Position numbers and translations under genes: made by a program. The notes below the pieces were generated by a model. It made no database searches. It was given only the letters and a program-made list of their open reading frames with translations, and had not been told where the DNA came from. Shown here in pieces: positions 31,588 through 32,568 of a DNA stretch of 32,568 nucleotides. Position 1 is the first letter of the stretch. Each line of letters opens with the position of its first letter. The stretch is from contig JAEEXV010000204.1 in NCBI GenBank assembly GCA_016287975.1, positions 1 to 32,568 on the forward strand, given 5' to 3'. Source of the stretch: Lentisphaeria bacterium. Lineage in GTDB: Bacteria; Verrucomicrobiota; Lentisphaeria; Oligosphaerales; Oligosphaeraceae.

Positions 31588-32142
31588 TTATCGGGTTTTG
31601 CTGACGAACAAAGAACGCTGATGAACGGAAGTCAAATCGTTCCTGGATACGTTGCTCAAATGCCTCCTCATCATCTCCAGTTTTTCCCCATTCTCATCTC
31701 CGTTCAAAGTCATCTTCTCCTTGACATTAAACTGTGATGCCCCCCGAAGAATGTCCTCCAAGCACATCTGACTCGTGTCCCAGCCAGCCTGTATCGTCTT
31801 TCCATTCGCTATCGCCTTCCCCTTCTCCATAAAATCCTGAATGTCGTCAATCGTCGAATCCGCATCCGTGAACAGGCAGCAGTTGTATTTAGGGAAATCG
31901 CCGTCCATCGTCCTCACCGCCACATACTTCGGAGTTTTTCCCGTCTGTCGCATGGTGTATTTGCAAAGATCGCTCTGGACCTTGCAGAAAATCTCATTGG
32001 CCTGATCTACGGAACTCGAGAATTGCCGGGGAAGTCGTAGAGAACAAAGATACGCAACTCCTCCGCTCTTGACATTCCGGTCCATAAGACGAGTGAGGGC
32101 GGATTCAACCATGTCTTGCTTTTTGCTTTTGCTTTCGCTCAT
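31588..32142 (-). CDS. Diverged Gp2/YagK-YfjJ-like paralogue lacking the histidine pair
   Basis: The 184-residue product aligns by eye with the convergent gene at 30887. PKYVAVRTMDGDFPKYNCCLF matches PKYIMTIEQNQSDQP and HGHMVLTL, AYLCSLRLPRQF matches AKRLDIHLPQD, and STIDDIQDFMEKGKAI matches the PTQEMKKIVERKLG helix. The HGH residues are replaced by KYN, so a metal-dependent activity is unlikely. The ATG at 32142 is chosen because AGGAG lies six bases upstream; a longer frame to 32208 has no such site. It may be a regulatory partner or inhibitor of the intact protein. The homology is my own pattern reading and needs a profile search. Confidence 0.5.
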   Translation of the reverse strand: MSESKSKKQDMVESALTRLMDRNVKSGGVAYLCSLRLPRQFSSSVDQANEIFCKVQSDLCKYTMRQTGKTPKYVAVRTMDGDFPKYNCCLFTDADSTIDDIQDFMEKGKAIANGKTIQAGWDTSQMCLEDILRGASQFNVKEKMTLNGDENGEKLEMMRRHLSNVSRNDLTSVHQRSLFVSKTR

Positions 32143-32231
32143 GTTTTTCTCCTTTTGTCTGAAATGTACATCATTATATGCGAAGTTCAGATTAAACATT
32201 CCAACCAAACCAAAATATAGGAGAAATAAGT

Positions 32232-32282
32232 ATGGAAAACGAAAATAAAAAAAGAAAACACTATGGAAAACAAAAACGATAA
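32232..32282 (+). CDS. Possible 16-residue lysine-rich leader peptide
   Basis: MENENKKRKHYGKQKR and TAA follow a good AGGAG eight to nine bases upstream, while the longer frame that starts at 32263 has only a weak site. The two starts share TATGGAAAAC as a 31-bp-spaced duplication, so the leader may simply be a duplicated 5' end that shifted frame. It overlaps the next gene by 20 bp. Confidence 0.3.
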   Translation: MENENKKRKHYGKQKR

Positions 32283-32568
32283 TACAAAAAACATGGAAAG
32301 CAAGAAAACGGAAATTAACTTACAGAAACTTAATGATGACGGAGATGTAATAGTTTTGATGCCTGTGCGTATTTCCTTGGGGGATTTTGATTTGTCTCAG
32401 ATGCCAATCCTCAGTCCGTCAGGTCTTATCTTGCCGAGGATGCCAAGACCGATGCCAGTCCAGCAGCGACATCAAGAACCGCAACCAGGGCAATCCAGGC
32501 AGAGCGCGGAGTTGATCACGCAAAAGCAGATGGGGTTTATTCAAAAAATCGTAGCCAAGGACCCCGCC
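32263..32568 (+). CDS. Hypothetical protein, truncated by window end
   Basis: The first 102 residues are visible and run off the window. They are rich in Asn, Lys and Glu at the start, then LNDDGDVIVLMPVRISLGDF, a Pro/Met-rich stretch (PRMPRPMPVQQ), and SAELITQKQMGFIQKIVAKD. The 'T.KQ..FI.k..a' word near the end resembles a short helical tail motif found in several DNA-metabolism proteins of phages and plasmids, but that is not enough to name a family. It is divergent from the Gp2-like gene at 31588, with a 120-bp shared upstream region. Confidence 0.5.
   Translation, partial: MENKNDNTKNMESKKTEINLQKLNDDGDVIVLMPVRISLGDFDLSQMPILSPSGLILPRMPRPMPVQQRHQEPQPGQSRQSAELITQKQMGFIQKIVAKDPA

Overview
The window looks like a contig from a high-GC anaerobe of the PVC group, most likely Lentisphaerota (Victivallales-like) or Kiritimatiellota. 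The best evidence is a pseudopilin of the type these phyla carry in very many copies ([16 protein letters not shown] start, [17 protein letters not shown] block), found with chimeric GntR/periplasmic-binding regulators and large secreted glycosidase-like proteins. The phylum call is an inference from gene style. There is no rRNA or tRNA here to settle it.

Layout. 0-5.5 kb (+): the 3' end of a nitrogenase component 1-like gene runs by an ATGA overlap into hypF, then hypC, hypD and hypE. Together these build and insert the Fe(CN)2CO ligands of a [NiFe] hydrogenase. 5.7-10.5 kb (-): a GntR/LacI-like regulator, a pseudopilin, a two-lobed secreted binding-type protein and a secreted barrel protein form a polysaccharide-type operon. 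10.6-14.2 kb (-): an AAA-ATPase/PD-(D/E)XK protein with an outer-membrane barrel protein, and a LacI regulator. 14.5-18.5 kb (-): a biotin operon of two double-fusion genes, bioD-bioA and bioW-bioF, covering pimelate to dethiobiotin. 18.7-21 kb (-): amidohydrolase, pyridoxal kinase and TatD-associated-type radical SAM genes, translationally coupled. 21.2-21.8 kb: decayed gene fragments. 21.9-25.6 kb (+): a 1205-residue secreted GH42-like glycosidase with different base composition. 26-32.6 kb: a lower-GC, A-rich segment with an AlpA-like HTH, a mobile-element regulator-type protein, a Toprim/helicase-like replication protein, two Gp2/YagK-YfjJ-type proteins (one lacking its histidine pair) and a truncated gene. 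This segment is probably a phage satellite, integrated plasmid or similar element.

Three composition zones are visible: about 70% GC and strongly depleted of CCGG (1-21 kb); about 60-63% GC and CCGG-rich (21.9-25.6 kb); and about 45-50% GC (26-32.6 kb). The intergenic spaces of the first two zones are filled with palindromic repeats, including a MITE-like family with terminal inverted repeats and GCCACGGCG/CGCCGTGGC hairpins seen at three sites. The mobile segment has its own regulatory features: a near-consensus promoter followed by a run of hairpins, two matching CTGCC-N3-GGCAG palindromes, a 13-bp perfect hairpin before the replication gene and a clear rho-independent terminator after it.
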